A stretch of 64,000 nt of DNA from Nocardia camponoti (GTDB lineage Bacteria > Actinomycetota > Actinomycetes > Mycobacteriales > Mycobacteriaceae), in the NCBI RefSeq assembly GCF_014646135.1, contig NZ_BMMW01000002.1, positions 186,001-250,000 of the forward strand, given 5' to 3'. The notes beneath the pieces are model-generated. The model searched no databases and had not been told where the DNA came from. It saw only the letters and a list, made by a program, of their open reading frames with translations. Positions 42,994 through 51,407 of this stretch are shown here, one piece after another. Made by a program: the position numbers and the translations under genes. Position 1 is the stretch's first letter, and every line of letters begins with the position of its first letter.

Positions 42994-43832
42994 GTGCGCT
43001 CGGTAGCGTCGCCGCACTGCTGGCCTGTCCAGAGTGCGGCGGCGCCCTGCACCCACCCGACGATCAACGCGCGCTGCGCTGCTCGGCCGGCCATAGTTTC
43101 GATATCGCCCGTCAGGGTTATGTCGGCCTACTGACCGGTGCTTCAACCAAGATGACCGGCGATACCGCCGACATGCTCGACGCACGCGCGGCCTTTCAGG
43201 GCGCTGGCCACTTTGGTCCGATCGCTGAAGCGGTCGCGCGTGCGTTAGGCAGCTTCTCCCCCGACAGCGCCGTGCTTGAGATCGGCGCTGGCACCGGGTA
43301 CTACCTTGCTTCGGTCATCGACGCTTCGCCCGACTCAGTCGGCGTCGCGCTCGATGTCGCGAAACCGGCAGCGCGTCGGGCCGCTCGCGTGCATCCGCGC
43401 GTTGCGTCGGTCCTCGCCGACGCCTGGCGTGGACTTCCCTTGCGTGACAGCAGCGTCGAAGGCGTGCTGTGCGTTTTCGCGCCACGCAACGCGGCCGAGG
43501 TCGCACGGGTCCTCGCACCTGGCGGTCGGTTCGTCGTTGTCACGCCAACCGAACGTCACCTCGGCGAGCTCATCGAGCCGCTCGACATGGTGCGCGTCGA
43601 CCCGGACAAGGACCGTCGCCTGGCCGAGCAGTTGGCTGGCACGTTCTCCCGCGTCGGCCATGAGGTGGTTGAGTACTCGATGCCGTTGTCGCCGGACGCG
43701 GTTGGCCAGGTCGTCGCGATGGGTCCGTCGGCATTTCACCGGTCGACTGATGATCCGCGCATCGCCGCGCTACCCGCGATCACACCGGTGACCGCCTCGG
43801 TCGACGTGTCGACTTATGTCGCGAACGGCTAG
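42990..43832 (+). CDS. RlmA-type 23S rRNA (guanine-N1)-methyltransferase, probable CTG start
   Basis: This is a 280-residue SAM methyltransferase. The frame clearly includes an N-terminal zinc finger, CPECGGAL then RCSAGHSFDIARQGYVGLL, as in RlmA and TlrB, which methylate a hairpin-35 guanine. The SAM motif is VLEIGAGTGYYL. The first ATG (43152) would remove the zinc finger. Upstream the frame has no ATG, GTG or TTG before a stop at 42966. A CTG at 42990 forms CTGA with the DUF3117 stop, mimicking the ATGA overlaps used elsewhere, and is the best start. Confidence 0.8.
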   Translation: MSALGSVAALLACPECGGALHPPDDQRALRCSAGHSFDIARQGYVGLLTGASTKMTGDTADMLDARAAFQGAGHFGPIAEAVARALGSFSPDSAVLEIGAGTGYYLASVIDASPDSVGVALDVAKPAARRAARVHPRVASVLADAWRGLPLRDSSVEGVLCVFAPRNAAEVARVLAPGGRFVVVTPTERHLGELIEPLDMVRVDPDKDRRLAEQLAGTFSRVGHEVVEYSMPLSPDAVGQVVAMGPSAFHRSTDDPRIAALPAITPVTASVDVSTYVANG

Positions 43833-44995
43833 CGCAACACTCCGCGATAGACATCGACCGTGCGCGCGGCGATCGTCGCCCAGTCGAATCGCGCCACCGC
43901 CCTCGCGCGGCCGGCCAGCCCGTATCGCTCGGCAAGGGCAGGGTCGCGCCCGATCCGGTTCACCGCTTCGGCAAGCGCCTGCTCGTATTCGCGCGCCCGC
44001 GTCGGGTCGTAATGCACGAGCGTCCCCGTGACGCCGTCGTCGACAACTTCGGGGATCCCGCCAACATCGGACGCGACGACGGCCGTCGCGCACGCCATCG
44101 CTTCGAGGTTCACAATGCCAAGCGGCTCATAGACCGACGGACAGACGAAGACTGCTGACGCCGAAAGGATTTGGCGCACGGATTCGGTCGGCAACATGTC
44201 TTTGACCCAGTACACGTTGCCACGCACGCGTTCCAATTCCGTTACCGCCAAAGCGATTTCGTCCCCCAGTTCCTTCGTGTCGGCAGCGCCCGCGCACAGC
44301 ACAAGCTGGATTTCCGGATCGAAATCCTGTGCGGCAGCGACCAAATGGGCGACGCCCTTCTGTCGCGTGATGCGCCCAACGAACGAGACAATCGGCCGCT
44401 CGACGTCAACGCCAAGCTCAGCAAGTACCGAATAGGGTCCACCCGGATGCCACACTTTCGCGTCAATCCCGTTGTGCACCACGTGAACTCGCGAAGGATC
44501 GACGGTCGGGTAAGCGTCGATGACGTCGCCGCGCATGCCCTCGCTCACCGCGATCACCGCGTCCGCGTTCTCCATCGCGGTACGTTCCGACCACGACGAA
44601 AGTCGATAGCCGCCGCCAAGCTGCTCGGCTTTCCACGGGCGACGCGGTTCAAGCGAATGCGCGGTCAGCACATGCGGAATCCCGTACAGCAGCCCGGCGA
44701 GGTGTCCAGCAAGCCCGGCGTACCAGGTGTGCGAATGCACAACCTGCGCGTCGCCCACCGCGTCCGCCATGCGCAACTGCGCCGACATCATTTGCAACGC
44801 GGCATTGGCGGCGTACAGCTCGGGATCAGGGCGATGGACGGTCGCACCGTTGCGGGGAGCGCCCATGCAGTGCACGTCGACAGCACACAGGTCGCGGAGT
44901 CGGTTCGTGAGTTCGGTGACGTGTACGCCCGCACCGCCATACACCTCAGGCGGATACTCCCGGGTCAGCATCGCGACATGGATCCCATCACTCAC
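43829..44995 (-). CDS. glgA: GT4 glycosyltransferase GlgA/GlgM (alpha-glucan or maltose-1-phosphate synthase)
   Basis: This 388-residue retaining GT-B enzyme corresponds to Rv1212c, which uses ADP-glucose to make maltose-1-phosphate. It has the N-terminal GGAGVHVTEL donor-side motif, the DNG-like HNGIDAKVWHP, the phosphate contact FVGRITRQKG and YEPLGIVNLEAMACATAV with the E-x7-E pair. The start is GTG, with no ribosome-binding site but a perfectly placed TAATTT -10. It is divergent from glgC. Confidence 0.93.
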   Translation of the reverse strand: MSDGIHVAMLTREYPPEVYGGAGVHVTELTNRLRDLCAVDVHCMGAPRNGATVHRPDPELYAANAALQMMSAQLRMADAVGDAQVVHSHTWYAGLAGHLAGLLYGIPHVLTAHSLEPRRPWKAEQLGGGYRLSSWSERTAMENADAVIAVSEGMRGDVIDAYPTVDPSRVHVVHNGIDAKVWHPGGPYSVLAELGVDVERPIVSFVGRITRQKGVAHLVAAAQDFDPEIQLVLCAGAADTKELGDEIALAVTELERVRGNVYWVKDMLPTESVRQILSASAVFVCPSVYEPLGIVNLEAMACATAVVASDVGGIPEVVDDGVTGTLVHYDPTRAREYEQALAEAVNRIGRDPALAERYGLAGRARAVARFDWATIAARTVDVYRGVLR

Positions 44996-45001
44996 TGGTC
45001 C

Positions 45002-45056
45002 AAATTAGACCCTCGGGTTCCGTCGGGCCACCGTAAGCGCCCGCGCGCGGTACTTT
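45002..45056. promoter_or_regulatory. divergent leaderless promoters of glgA and glgC
   Basis: On the minus strand TAATTT (45007-45002) is at -12 to -7 from the glgA GTG. On the plus strand TACTTT (45051-45056) is at -12 to -7 from the glgC GTG. Both genes would start translation at the first base of the transcript. The 67-base gap holds no other signals. Confidence 0.6.
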
Positions 45057-45062
45057 GACAGG

Positions 45063-46280
45063 GTGAGGAGCCAGCCGCACGTACTTGGGATCGTGCTCGC
45101 CGGTGGCGAGGGTAAACGACTGTTTCCGCTCACAGCCGACCGGGCAAAGCCCGCGGTGCCATTTGGGGGTGCGTATCGGCTCATCGATTTCGTGTTGAGC
45201 AACTTAGTCAACGCGGGCTATTTGCGACTGTGTGTGCTCACGCAATACAAGTCGCATTCCCTCGATCGCCACATCTCGCAAACGTGGCGACTCTCGGGTT
45301 TCACCGGTGAATACATCACGCCAGTGCCCGCGCAACAGCGGCTCGGACCGCGTTGGTACACCGGTAGCGCCGACGCCGTGATGCAGTCGCTCAACCTGAT
45401 TTACGACGAAGATCCCGACTACATCGTCGTTTTCGGTGCCGATCACGTGTATCGGATGGACCCCGAGCAGATGGTCGCGAGTCATATCGCGTCCGGCGCT
45501 GGTGTCACCGTCGCGGGCATTCGGGTGCCGCGCAGCGAAGCCAGCGCGTTCGGCTGCATCGATTCCGACGAGTCCGGTCGCATCACCCAGTTTTTGGAAA
45601 AGCCGATGCACCCGCCCGGCACACCGGATGATCCCAACGTCACGTTCGCGTCGATGGGCAACTACGTCTTCACCACGCGCGTGCTTGTCGATGCGATTCG
45701 CGCCGACGCCGCCAATTCCGATTCCGACCACGACATGGGCGGCGACATCATCCCCGCGCTAGTCGCGCGCGGGCAGGCTTCGGTCTACGACTTCGCCGAC
45801 AACGAGGTGCCCGGCGCGACCGACCGCGACCGCGGTTACTGGCGTGACGTCGGCACGATCGACGCCTTCTACGACGCGCACATGGACCTCGTTTCAGTGC
45901 ACCCGGTGTTTAACCTCTACAACAAGCACTGGCCGATTCGCGGAGCGGCCGAAAATCTGCCGCCCGCCAAATTCGCGCAAGGTGGGCTCGCGCAGGAGTC
46001 GATCGTCGGCGCGGGTTCGATTCTGTCGGCAGCGACCGTGCGTAATTCGGTGCTCAGTTCCAACGTGATGATCGACGACGGCGCGACCGTTGAGGGCAGC
46101 GTGCTGATGCCCGGCGTGCGGATTGGGCGTGGCGCTGTGGTTCGGCACGCCATTCTGGATAAGAACGTGGTTGTTGGCGAGGGCGAGATCATCGGTGTCG
46201 ACCTTGACCGCGACCGGCAGCGCTTCGCGGTCAGCAACGGCGGCGTTGTGACCGTTGGCAAGGGGATTTGGGTCGGCTGA
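45063..46280 (+). CDS. glgC: glucose-1-phosphate adenylyltransferase
   Basis: This is a 405-residue ADP-glucose pyrophosphorylase that supplies ADP-glucose to GlgA. The nucleotide motif [13 protein letters not shown] is at the N-terminus. Substrate motifs are [21 protein letters not shown] and the Lys/Asp of [15 protein letters not shown]-terminal left-handed beta-helix of hexapeptide repeats ([23 protein letters not shown]) follows. Length and motifs are normal. Confidence 0.96.
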   Translation: MRSQPHVLGIVLAGGEGKRLFPLTADRAKPAVPFGGAYRLIDFVLSNLVNAGYLRLCVLTQYKSHSLDRHISQTWRLSGFTGEYITPVPAQQRLGPRWYTGSADAVMQSLNLIYDEDPDYIVVFGADHVYRMDPEQMVASHIASGAGVTVAGIRVPRSEASAFGCIDSDESGRITQFLEKPMHPPGTPDDPNVTFASMGNYVFTTRVLVDAIRADAANSDSDHDMGGDIIPALVARGQASVYDFADNEVPGATDRDRGYWRDVGTIDAFYDAHMDLVSVHPVFNLYNKHWPIRGAAENLPPAKFAQGGLAQESIVGAGSILSAATVRNSVLSSNVMIDDGATVEGSVLMPGVRIGRGAVVRHAILDKNVVVGEGEIIGVDLDRDRQRFAVSNGGVVTVGKGIWVG

Positions 46281-46919
46281 CTACTCGCGCGTCGCGCACA
46301 GCAGCCCGTCCCCGATGGGGATAAGCACACTGGTGAGCTCGGGGTTTTCCGCGATCGCGCGCGTTGCGTAGCGCACGGCCATCGTTGCCGGGTCGCGGTG
46401 TTCGGGGTCGGGCACGCGCCCGCTCAGCAGGGCATTGTTGAGGATGAAGACGCCGCCGGGCCGCAGCAGTCGCACGCCCTGTTCCACGTAATGCAGGTGC
46501 TCAAGCGGGCCAGCGTCGACAAAAACCAGGTCGTAGGAGCCGTCGGCTAGTCGCGGGAGCACGTCGAGTGCGCGGCCGTTGATTAGCCGCGTGCGTGACG
46601 GGGCGATCTCACCTTGTCGGAATGCTTCCTTCGCCGCGCGTTGATGCTCAGGTTCGGAGTCGATCGTGGTGAGGGTGCCGTCTTCGCGCATGCCGTCGAG
46701 CAGCCACAGTCCGCTCACGCCAGCACCGGTGCCCACCTCGACGACAGCGCGCGCGTCGACCATCCGAGCCACCATCGACAGCATCGCGCCGACCGAGGGC
46801 GGCACCGGATTGGCACCCAACTCGGTGGCTCGTTCCCGCGCGTCGAAGAGGACGTCGTCCTCGCCGACGGACCCTTCCACATAGGCCAGATTCCGCTCCA
46901 CGTTCGATGCCACGGTCAT
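46281..46919 (-). CDS. SAM-dependent O-methyltransferase (COMT/CCoAOMT-like)
   Basis: This 212-residue enzyme corresponds to Rv1220c. The SAM motif VVEVGTGAGVSGLWL is typical, with FVDAGPLEHLHYVEQ providing metal and substrate contacts. The natural substrate is unknown. ATG 46919 is the longest sensible start. The TAGCCT box at 46926-46921 would be -13 to -8 relative to the in-frame GTG 46913, so a leaderless start there is also possible. It is divergent from sigE, as in mycobacteria. Confidence 0.88.
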   Translation of the reverse strand: MTVASNVERNLAYVEGSVGEDDVLFDARERATELGANPVPPSVGAMLSMVARMVDARAVVEVGTGAGVSGLWLLDGMREDGTLTTIDSEPEHQRAAKEAFRQGEIAPSRTRLINGRALDVLPRLADGSYDLVFVDAGPLEHLHYVEQGVRLLRPGGVFILNNALLSGRVPDPEHRDPATMAVRYATRAIAENPELTSVLIPIGDGLLCATRE

Positions 46920-47265
46920 GAGGCTATGCCACCCGATGTGTTTGTGTATTCAGCGAAGTGTCCGATTCGGCGATTGCCGCAAGATTGCCAGATGTTTGCA
47001 GAAGTGTCACGAGAGCCCCTGTACTGCTAGTTTCGCGGAGCTGGCACCCGATAGGGTGATGGACGACATTTTTTCTTAGGTGCCGCTCAGGATCTCCATA
47101 TCTGGCCCATATCAGCACAGGAAATAGTTGGCCTCAAGCAAGACCAGCAAGGTCGGCCGACAAGGCGGGACCGAATGCCGGGAACAACCACACAAAGTTG
47201 CTGGTTGCTCAACGGTAGGGCCCGGTGAATCCTGGCGGGCCCCGAGTAGGAGGTGTCCCATCGAG
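46920..47265. other. sigE upstream region
   Basis: This 346-base gap between the methyltransferase and sigE genes has no convincing ORF. It contains a run of six T residues (near 47069), an ECF-type promoter (47181-47206), and an AGGAGGT ribosome-binding site (47249-47255) before the sigE ATG. Multiple promoters are likely, as known for mycobacterial sigE. Confidence 0.6.
47181..47206 (+). promoter_or_regulatory. putative autoregulatory ECF promoter of sigE
   Basis: GGAAC (47181-47185), 17 bases, then GGTT (47203-47206). This matches the SigE/SigH-type consensus. Start of transcription would be about 50 bases before the sigE ATG. Confidence 0.5.
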
Positions 47266-47877
47266 ATGGACAACGGTTCGATCGAGCGGATCGACGAAGA
47301 ACTCACCGGTACCGCGATCTTTGACGCCACTGGCGACCGCGCCGACATGCCTTCCTGGGACGAGCTCGTCCGCGAGCACGCCGACCGCGTTTACCGCCTT
47401 GCCTACCGTCTCTCCGGCGATGCCCAAGACGCCGACGACCTCACCCAAGACACCTTCATCCGTGTCTTCCGCTCACTCCAGAGCTACCAGGCAGGCACGT
47501 TCGAAGGTTGGTTGCACCGCATCACAACCAACCTGTTCCTCGACATGGTCCGTCGCCGCAACCGCATCCGCATGGAAGCGCTGCCCGAAGATTACGACCG
47601 CGTCCCCGCCGAAGGCCCAACGCCCGAAGATGCCTACCACGACTCAACGCTCGACCCTGACCTGCAAAAAGCGCTCGATTCACTAGCGCCCGAATTCCGT
47701 GCCGCCGTTGTTTTGTGTGACATCGAAGGACTGTCGTACGAGGAGATCGGTGCCACCCTCGGGGTGAAACTTGGCACTGTTCGCAGCCGCATCCATCGCG
47801 GGCGACAGGCACTGCGCGACTACCTTGCGCATAATGGAGTTCAACAGCGGTATTCCGCTGACGCGCTCGCCCGGTGA
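47266..47877 (+). CDS. sigE: ECF RNA polymerase sigma factor SigE
   Basis: This 203-residue group 4 sigma factor is highly similar to SigE of M. tuberculosis. Region 2 has [20 protein letters not shown] and [15 protein letters not shown], followed by [16 protein letters not shown]. Region 4 has [32 protein letters not shown]. The ATG at 47266 has AGGAGGT about 10 bases upstream. Longer in-frame starts exist, and the mycobacterial protein does have a variable N-terminal extension. It directs the envelope-stress response and is expected to be held by RseA. Confidence 0.96.
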   Translation: MDNGSIERIDEELTGTAIFDATGDRADMPSWDELVREHADRVYRLAYRLSGDAQDADDLTQDTFIRVFRSLQSYQAGTFEGWLHRITTNLFLDMVRRRNRIRMEALPEDYDRVPAEGPTPEDAYHDSTLDPDLQKALDSLAPEFRAAVVLCDIEGLSYEEIGATLGVKLGTVRSRIHRGRQALRDYLAHNGVQQRYSADALAR

Positions 47878-47936
47878 TGCTGTCCTCAGCGCCGGAAGGC
47901 GCGATGGCAGGTATCGGCCGGAAGGATGAATTTCGT

Positions 47937-48311
47937 ATGAGCGTGGATCCCAACGCGTCGCATGGCCGTCCGCGCTTTCAGCCAACCGAGCATCTCGCCA
48001 GCGAAGCAGTCGCCGCCTACGTCGATGGCGAGTTGCGGATGAATGCCTATCTCCGTGCGGCCCAACACATTTCGCTGTGTCCTGAGTGCGCCTACGAGGT
48101 CGACGCGCAGCAGACCGCGCGTATCGCACTCCGTCGTGCCGCCCAGGCTGGCGTCGACGTGCCGCGCGGATTGCACGACAGTCTCACCCGCATTCCGCTC
48201 GCGGAACTGCCGCAAAACAGCCCCGAGCCACCCCGGCGCAACGAGGCGATTCTTGGCTTTTTGACCGATTCCTTCACCGCGACCCGGTGGACAACGTGGC
48301 GGCGCAAGTAG
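47937..48311 (+). CDS. rseA: anti-sigma factor RseA (zinc-binding)
   Basis: This 124-residue ZAS-type anti-sigma factor has the zinc motif H44-x3-C48-x2-C51 in AAQHISLCPEC, after VAAYVDGELRMNAYLRAA, which closely matches the mycobacterial protein. ATG 47937 has GGAAGGA upstream. An ATG at 47877 that overlaps the sigE stop (TGATG) would add 20 residues and is a real alternative. No membrane segment is present, so this is a cytosolic redox-sensitive type. Confidence 0.9.
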   Translation: MSVDPNASHGRPRFQPTEHLASEAVAAYVDGELRMNAYLRAAQHISLCPECAYEVDAQQTARIALRRAAQAGVDVPRGLHDSLTRIPLAELPQNSPEPPRRNEAILGFLTDSFTATRWTTWRRK

Positions 48312-48321
48312 AGTTTCGGGC

Positions 48322-49863
48322 GTGACAGGCGAATCGACGAATTCCGGCCACTCCGAGCAACGGCCAGACCAGCAGGATTCGGCAGCCGACCGGGGGAATC
48401 TGCGACCGTCGGACGCGCCGACGCTCGACCCGCGCCCGGTGTACCGACCCCACATCGACTCCCACACCTCGCACGCTTTCCGGCGTCCGCAGGGCCAAAG
48501 TGGGTCGTTCGCGCCGCATGAGTCGCGTGGCGGTGCCGCCGACGATGCCGGTCTCACCTCGCATCGCCCGCCCGATGGCGTGCTCGCCGAAGCATTTGGT
48601 CGTCCCGCCGACGCGCCCGACAGCTTGCAGCGCGAACCCGGTTCCGCCGAGCCGGGCCCCGTCGTCGCTGGCCCGGCCGATCCGTGGCGCGACCCGTCCG
48701 CCGGTGCTCGTCTCGGTGCTCCCGCTGTCGGCTCGGAAACGGTCACGCGTGCGCCGGACGCTCCCAAGCTCACCGCGCGCGAAGTCCTTTTCGGCTCTCG
48801 CGTCGCGCCTAAGGCGCTCGCGCTGCTCGCGGTAATCGCGCTCGGCGTCGGCCTTGTTGGCGGCCTTGTTGGCCGGATTACCGCAGAAACGGCGTCGGTG
48901 CTCACCTCGCGCAAGGTCACGCTGAACCAGACCGCTGACACCGAGCAGCCGCACAGCCAGATCGCTGCCGTCGCGAACGCGGTCCTGCCTTCGGTGGTGT
49001 CGATTCGCGTCACCGTCGGCGACAACGGCGCGACCGGTTCGGGCGTGGTGATCGACGGTCAGGGCTACATCGTCACCAACAACCATGTGGTTTCGATGGC
49101 GGCGACCGACAAGTCGAACAAGGCCGCGATTCAGGTCCAGTTCTCCGACGGCACTCGCGTGCCCGCACAGATCGTTGGGCGCGACCCCAAGACCGACCTG
49201 GCTGTGCTCAAGGTCGACGTCAAGAACCTGTCGGTGATCACCCTCGGCAAGTCGAGCGACGTCCAGGTTGGCGACGACGTACTCGCCATCGGCTCGCCGC
49301 TCGGCCTGTCCAAGACCGTCACCTCAGGCATCGTTTCGGCGCTGCATCGGCCGGTCAAGCTCGCGGGCGAAGGCAGCGACACCAACGCCGTCATCGACGC
49401 CGTCCAGACCGACGCGGCCATCAACCCGGGTAACTCCGGTGGCGCGCTCGTCGACATGAAGGGTCGCCTCGTCGGGATCAACTCCGCGATTCGGTCCGAG
49501 ACCGGCGGTTCGGTTGGTCTTGGCTTCGCGATTCCGGTCGACGTGATGACCAATGTCGCCCAGACGCTCATCCGCGACGGCCAGATGCACCACGCGCAGA
49601 TCGGGCTCAGCACGCGAACCAAGACCGTCGCGAACGAGGTCATGAGCGGCGCTGCCGTCGCCGACGTGGCGGCGGGCGGTCCTGCGGCCAAGGCGGGCAT
49701 CGTTGAAGGCGACGTGATCGTCAAGGTGGGCGACCGTGAAGTCACCGGACCCGACGAACTGGTCGTCGCTGTGCAGCAGCACAAGATCGGGCAGACGGTG
49801 AATGTCGCGTTGATCCGCGATGGCCGTCAGGTGGACGTTCCGGTGACATTGGAATCTGACTGA
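48322..49863 (+). CDS. htrA: membrane-anchored serine protease HtrA
   Basis: This is a 513-residue envelope protease. A long Pro/charged cytoplasmic region (about 1-160) leads to one helix (PKALALLAVIALGVGLVGGLVG), then a trypsin-like domain with triad His255 (TNNHVV), Asp292 (KTDLAVL) and Ser372 (GNSGGAL), and a PDZ domain (AKAGIVEGDVIVKVGDREV). It corresponds to Rv1223. GTG start. A TAGAGT box made partly from the rseA stop lies at -13 to -8, so it may also be transcribed alone. Confidence 0.95.
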   Translation: MTGESTNSGHSEQRPDQQDSAADRGNLRPSDAPTLDPRPVYRPHIDSHTSHAFRRPQGQSGSFAPHESRGGAADDAGLTSHRPPDGVLAEAFGRPADAPDSLQREPGSAEPGPVVAGPADPWRDPSAGARLGAPAVGSETVTRAPDAPKLTAREVLFGSRVAPKALALLAVIALGVGLVGGLVGRITAETASVLTSRKVTLNQTADTEQPHSQIAAVANAVLPSVVSIRVTVGDNGATGSGVVIDGQGYIVTNNHVVSMAATDKSNKAAIQVQFSDGTRVPAQIVGRDPKTDLAVLKVDVKNLSVITLGKSSDVQVGDDVLAIGSPLGLSKTVTSGIVSALHRPVKLAGEGSDTNAVIDAVQTDAAINPGNSGGALVDMKGRLVGINSAIRSETGGSVGLGFAIPVDVMTNVAQTLIRDGQMHHAQIGLSTRTKTVANEVMSGAAVADVAAGGPAAKAGIVEGDVIVKVGDREVTGPDELVVAVQQHKIGQTVNVALIRDGRQVDVPVTLESD

Positions 49864-49895
49864 ATCCCGACTGAGCTGCGACGATGCCGAGCAGG

Positions 49896-49901
49896 TAACC
49901 T
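49896..49901 (+). promoter_or_regulatory. -10 box of leaderless tatB
   Basis: TAACCT sits exactly at -12 to -7 of the tatB GTG, inside the 14-mer AGGTAACCTAGATC (49893-49906), which also occurs at 38187-38200. Confidence 0.55.
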
Positions 49902-49907
49902 AGATCC

Positions 49908-50327
49908 GTGTTCAGCAACATCGGCTGGAGCGAGATGATGATCCTGCTCGTCGCCGCCCTCGTTATCCTCGGCCCCGAGCGGCTGCCCGGTGCCGTGCGC
50001 TGGACAACGCAGTCGCTTCGTCAGGTCCGCGACTACGCGAGCGGGGCAACCGCTCAGCTCAAGCAGGAAATGGGCCCAGAGTTCGACGACCTGCGCAAAC
50101 CGCTGGCTCAGCTCAACGAGCTTCGGTCGATGACGCCGCGTGCCGCCGTCACCAAACATCTTCTCGGCGGCGACGATTCGGTGTTGCGCGACCTGGAAAA
50201 GTCGGTGCCTGATCCGCAGCAGCTCTTCGGGACCAACAGTGGAATGCCCGGCGGCCCTTCGCTATCGAAGTCGCCGAAGCCGCTTGAGCGCAACGAGCGC
50301 CCGCCGATCGACATTGACGCCACGTAA
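49908..50327 (+). CDS. tatB: Sec-independent translocase subunit TatB
   Basis: This 139-residue component of the twin-arginine export pathway has the short N-terminal helix [24 protein letters not shown], with the family Glu and the FGP-like ERLPG hinge. An amphipathic helix ([16 protein letters not shown]) and a charged tail follow. It corresponds to Rv1224 and follows htrA as in mycobacteria. GTG start, probably leaderless. Confidence 0.93.
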   Translation: MFSNIGWSEMMILLVAALVILGPERLPGAVRWTTQSLRQVRDYASGATAQLKQEMGPEFDDLRKPLAQLNELRSMTPRAAVTKHLLGGDDSVLRDLEKSVPDPQQLFGTNSGMPGGPSLSKSPKPLERNERPPIDIDAT

Positions 50328-50369
50328 ATTCTTTCGGCAAAACGCCTGGTTGTTTATAGCCCTTGCCGC

Positions 50370-50416
50370 CTAGAACTGTTCAATGTCAAGCGATGTAGAC
50401 ACAGAACAGTATCTAG
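50370..50416. promoter_or_regulatory. inverted repeat over the promoter of the HTH protein gene
   Basis: CTAGAACTGTTC (50370-50381) pairs with GAACAGTATCTAG (50404-50416), with a single extra base in the second arm. The right arm includes a -10-like TATCTA (50410-50415). A GTCTAGAC palindrome (50419-50426) adjoins. The HTH protein 18 bases downstream could be its own repressor. Confidence 0.5.
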
Positions 50417-50433
50417 CTGTCTAGACTTCCCCC

Positions 50434-51291
50434 ATGTCGGCCGATGACGTGGCACGAGTTTTCGCGATCGAGGACAAGGTCGAAAGACTGAAGGCAGCCA
50501 CCGATGGGGTGGCGGCTGCCCAGCAGACCATCAATGAACTAACGCGCATCCGCCGCGCTGTGATTCGTGAACTCCATGCCGAGGGCTGGACGTTCGCGAA
50601 GATCGGTGCGGCAGCGGGCCTTTCGCGTGCGCGCATCCATCAGGTCAGCACCCAGGGGCCCGTTCCCGAGGGGTTGTTCTTTGGACATGGTTCGTTGACC
50701 GTTGTCGCACCTGAGGTGCGCGCGGGCAGGCTGCTTGGCGCTCCCGACCCCGCTGCTGCCCAGCGGATGGCGGAGTTGTTGCGCCAGTTGGGTTTTGCCG
50801 CTTCCGTCGAGACCTTCCTCCCTGGTCGCCCCATTGATCTCAATCGCGACGGGCTGGTGATTCTGGCGGGGCCCGAGCTGTCGCCGAGTCTGCGTCAGCT
50901 CGTCGTCGCTGACCCGCGCTTGCGTCGCACCATCACGCGCGCTGGCGACACGCGGCGTGGGATCGAAGATCGCGCCGCCCGGCGCGTTTACCGCCCAGGA
51001 GGCGGTGAACCGCACGACATCGCCTATCTCGCGCGGCTCCCCCGCCCCGACCGGCGCGGCACCATCATGTTGATCGACGGGCTCCATCCGCCCGGGTCGT
51101 TGGGTGCGATCCGATTGCTAGCCACCCGGTTGTCGACGCTGCACGAGCGAGCCGCCACCCATTTGTTCTCGGTTCTCATCGCGGTGCGGTACGACCGCAC
51201 CACTGGAGAACCCGTCGATGCCGACCTACTCACTCCGGTATATCGCCACGAAACCGACCCAAGGTTGGCTACGGCCCGGGTTCGGCCATAG
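50434..51291 (+). CDS. HTH-containing protein, function unknown
   Basis: This is a 285-residue protein. The first 75 residues have a helical segment and a sigma-region-4-like helix-turn-helix (RRAVIRELHAEGWTFAKIGAAAGLSRARIHQVST). Residues 80-190 form an alpha/beta domain with LFFGHGSLTVVAP and DLNRDGLVILAGPELSPSL, possibly nucleotide- or ligand-binding. The C-terminal domain repeats a similar pattern (GTIMLIDGLHPPGSLGAIRLL). No relative with known function comes to mind. The inverted repeat upstream suggests autoregulation. Confidence 0.7.
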   Translation: MSADDVARVFAIEDKVERLKAATDGVAAAQQTINELTRIRRAVIRELHAEGWTFAKIGAAAGLSRARIHQVSTQGPVPEGLFFGHGSLTVVAPEVRAGRLLGAPDPAAAQRMAELLRQLGFAASVETFLPGRPIDLNRDGLVILAGPELSPSLRQLVVADPRLRRTITRAGDTRRGIEDRAARRVYRPGGGEPHDIAYLARLPRPDRRGTIMLIDGLHPPGSLGAIRLLATRLSTLHERAATHLFSVLIAVRYDRTTGEPVDADLLTPVYRHETDPRLATARVRP

Positions 51292-51310
51292 TAAGTTCTA
51301 ATCCGGGCGT

Positions 51311-51352
51311 GCTTTGTGATCTGGCTCACGCTATTGTTATGAATCACAAAGC
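51311..51352. promoter_or_regulatory. Crp-type site and 10-bp inverted repeat before the 51408 gene
   Basis: TGTGA-N6-TCACG (51315-51330) closely matches the cAMP-receptor-protein consensus. It is nested in a larger inverted repeat, GCTTTGTGAT (51311-51320) and ATCACAAAGC (51343-51352). The gene starts 55 bases further on. Confidence 0.6.
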
Positions 51353-51407
51353 TGGTGCGATGGATAGATTGCTAGCGAGTAACCGAATGTGAGTAGGTGA
51401 GCAGCAC

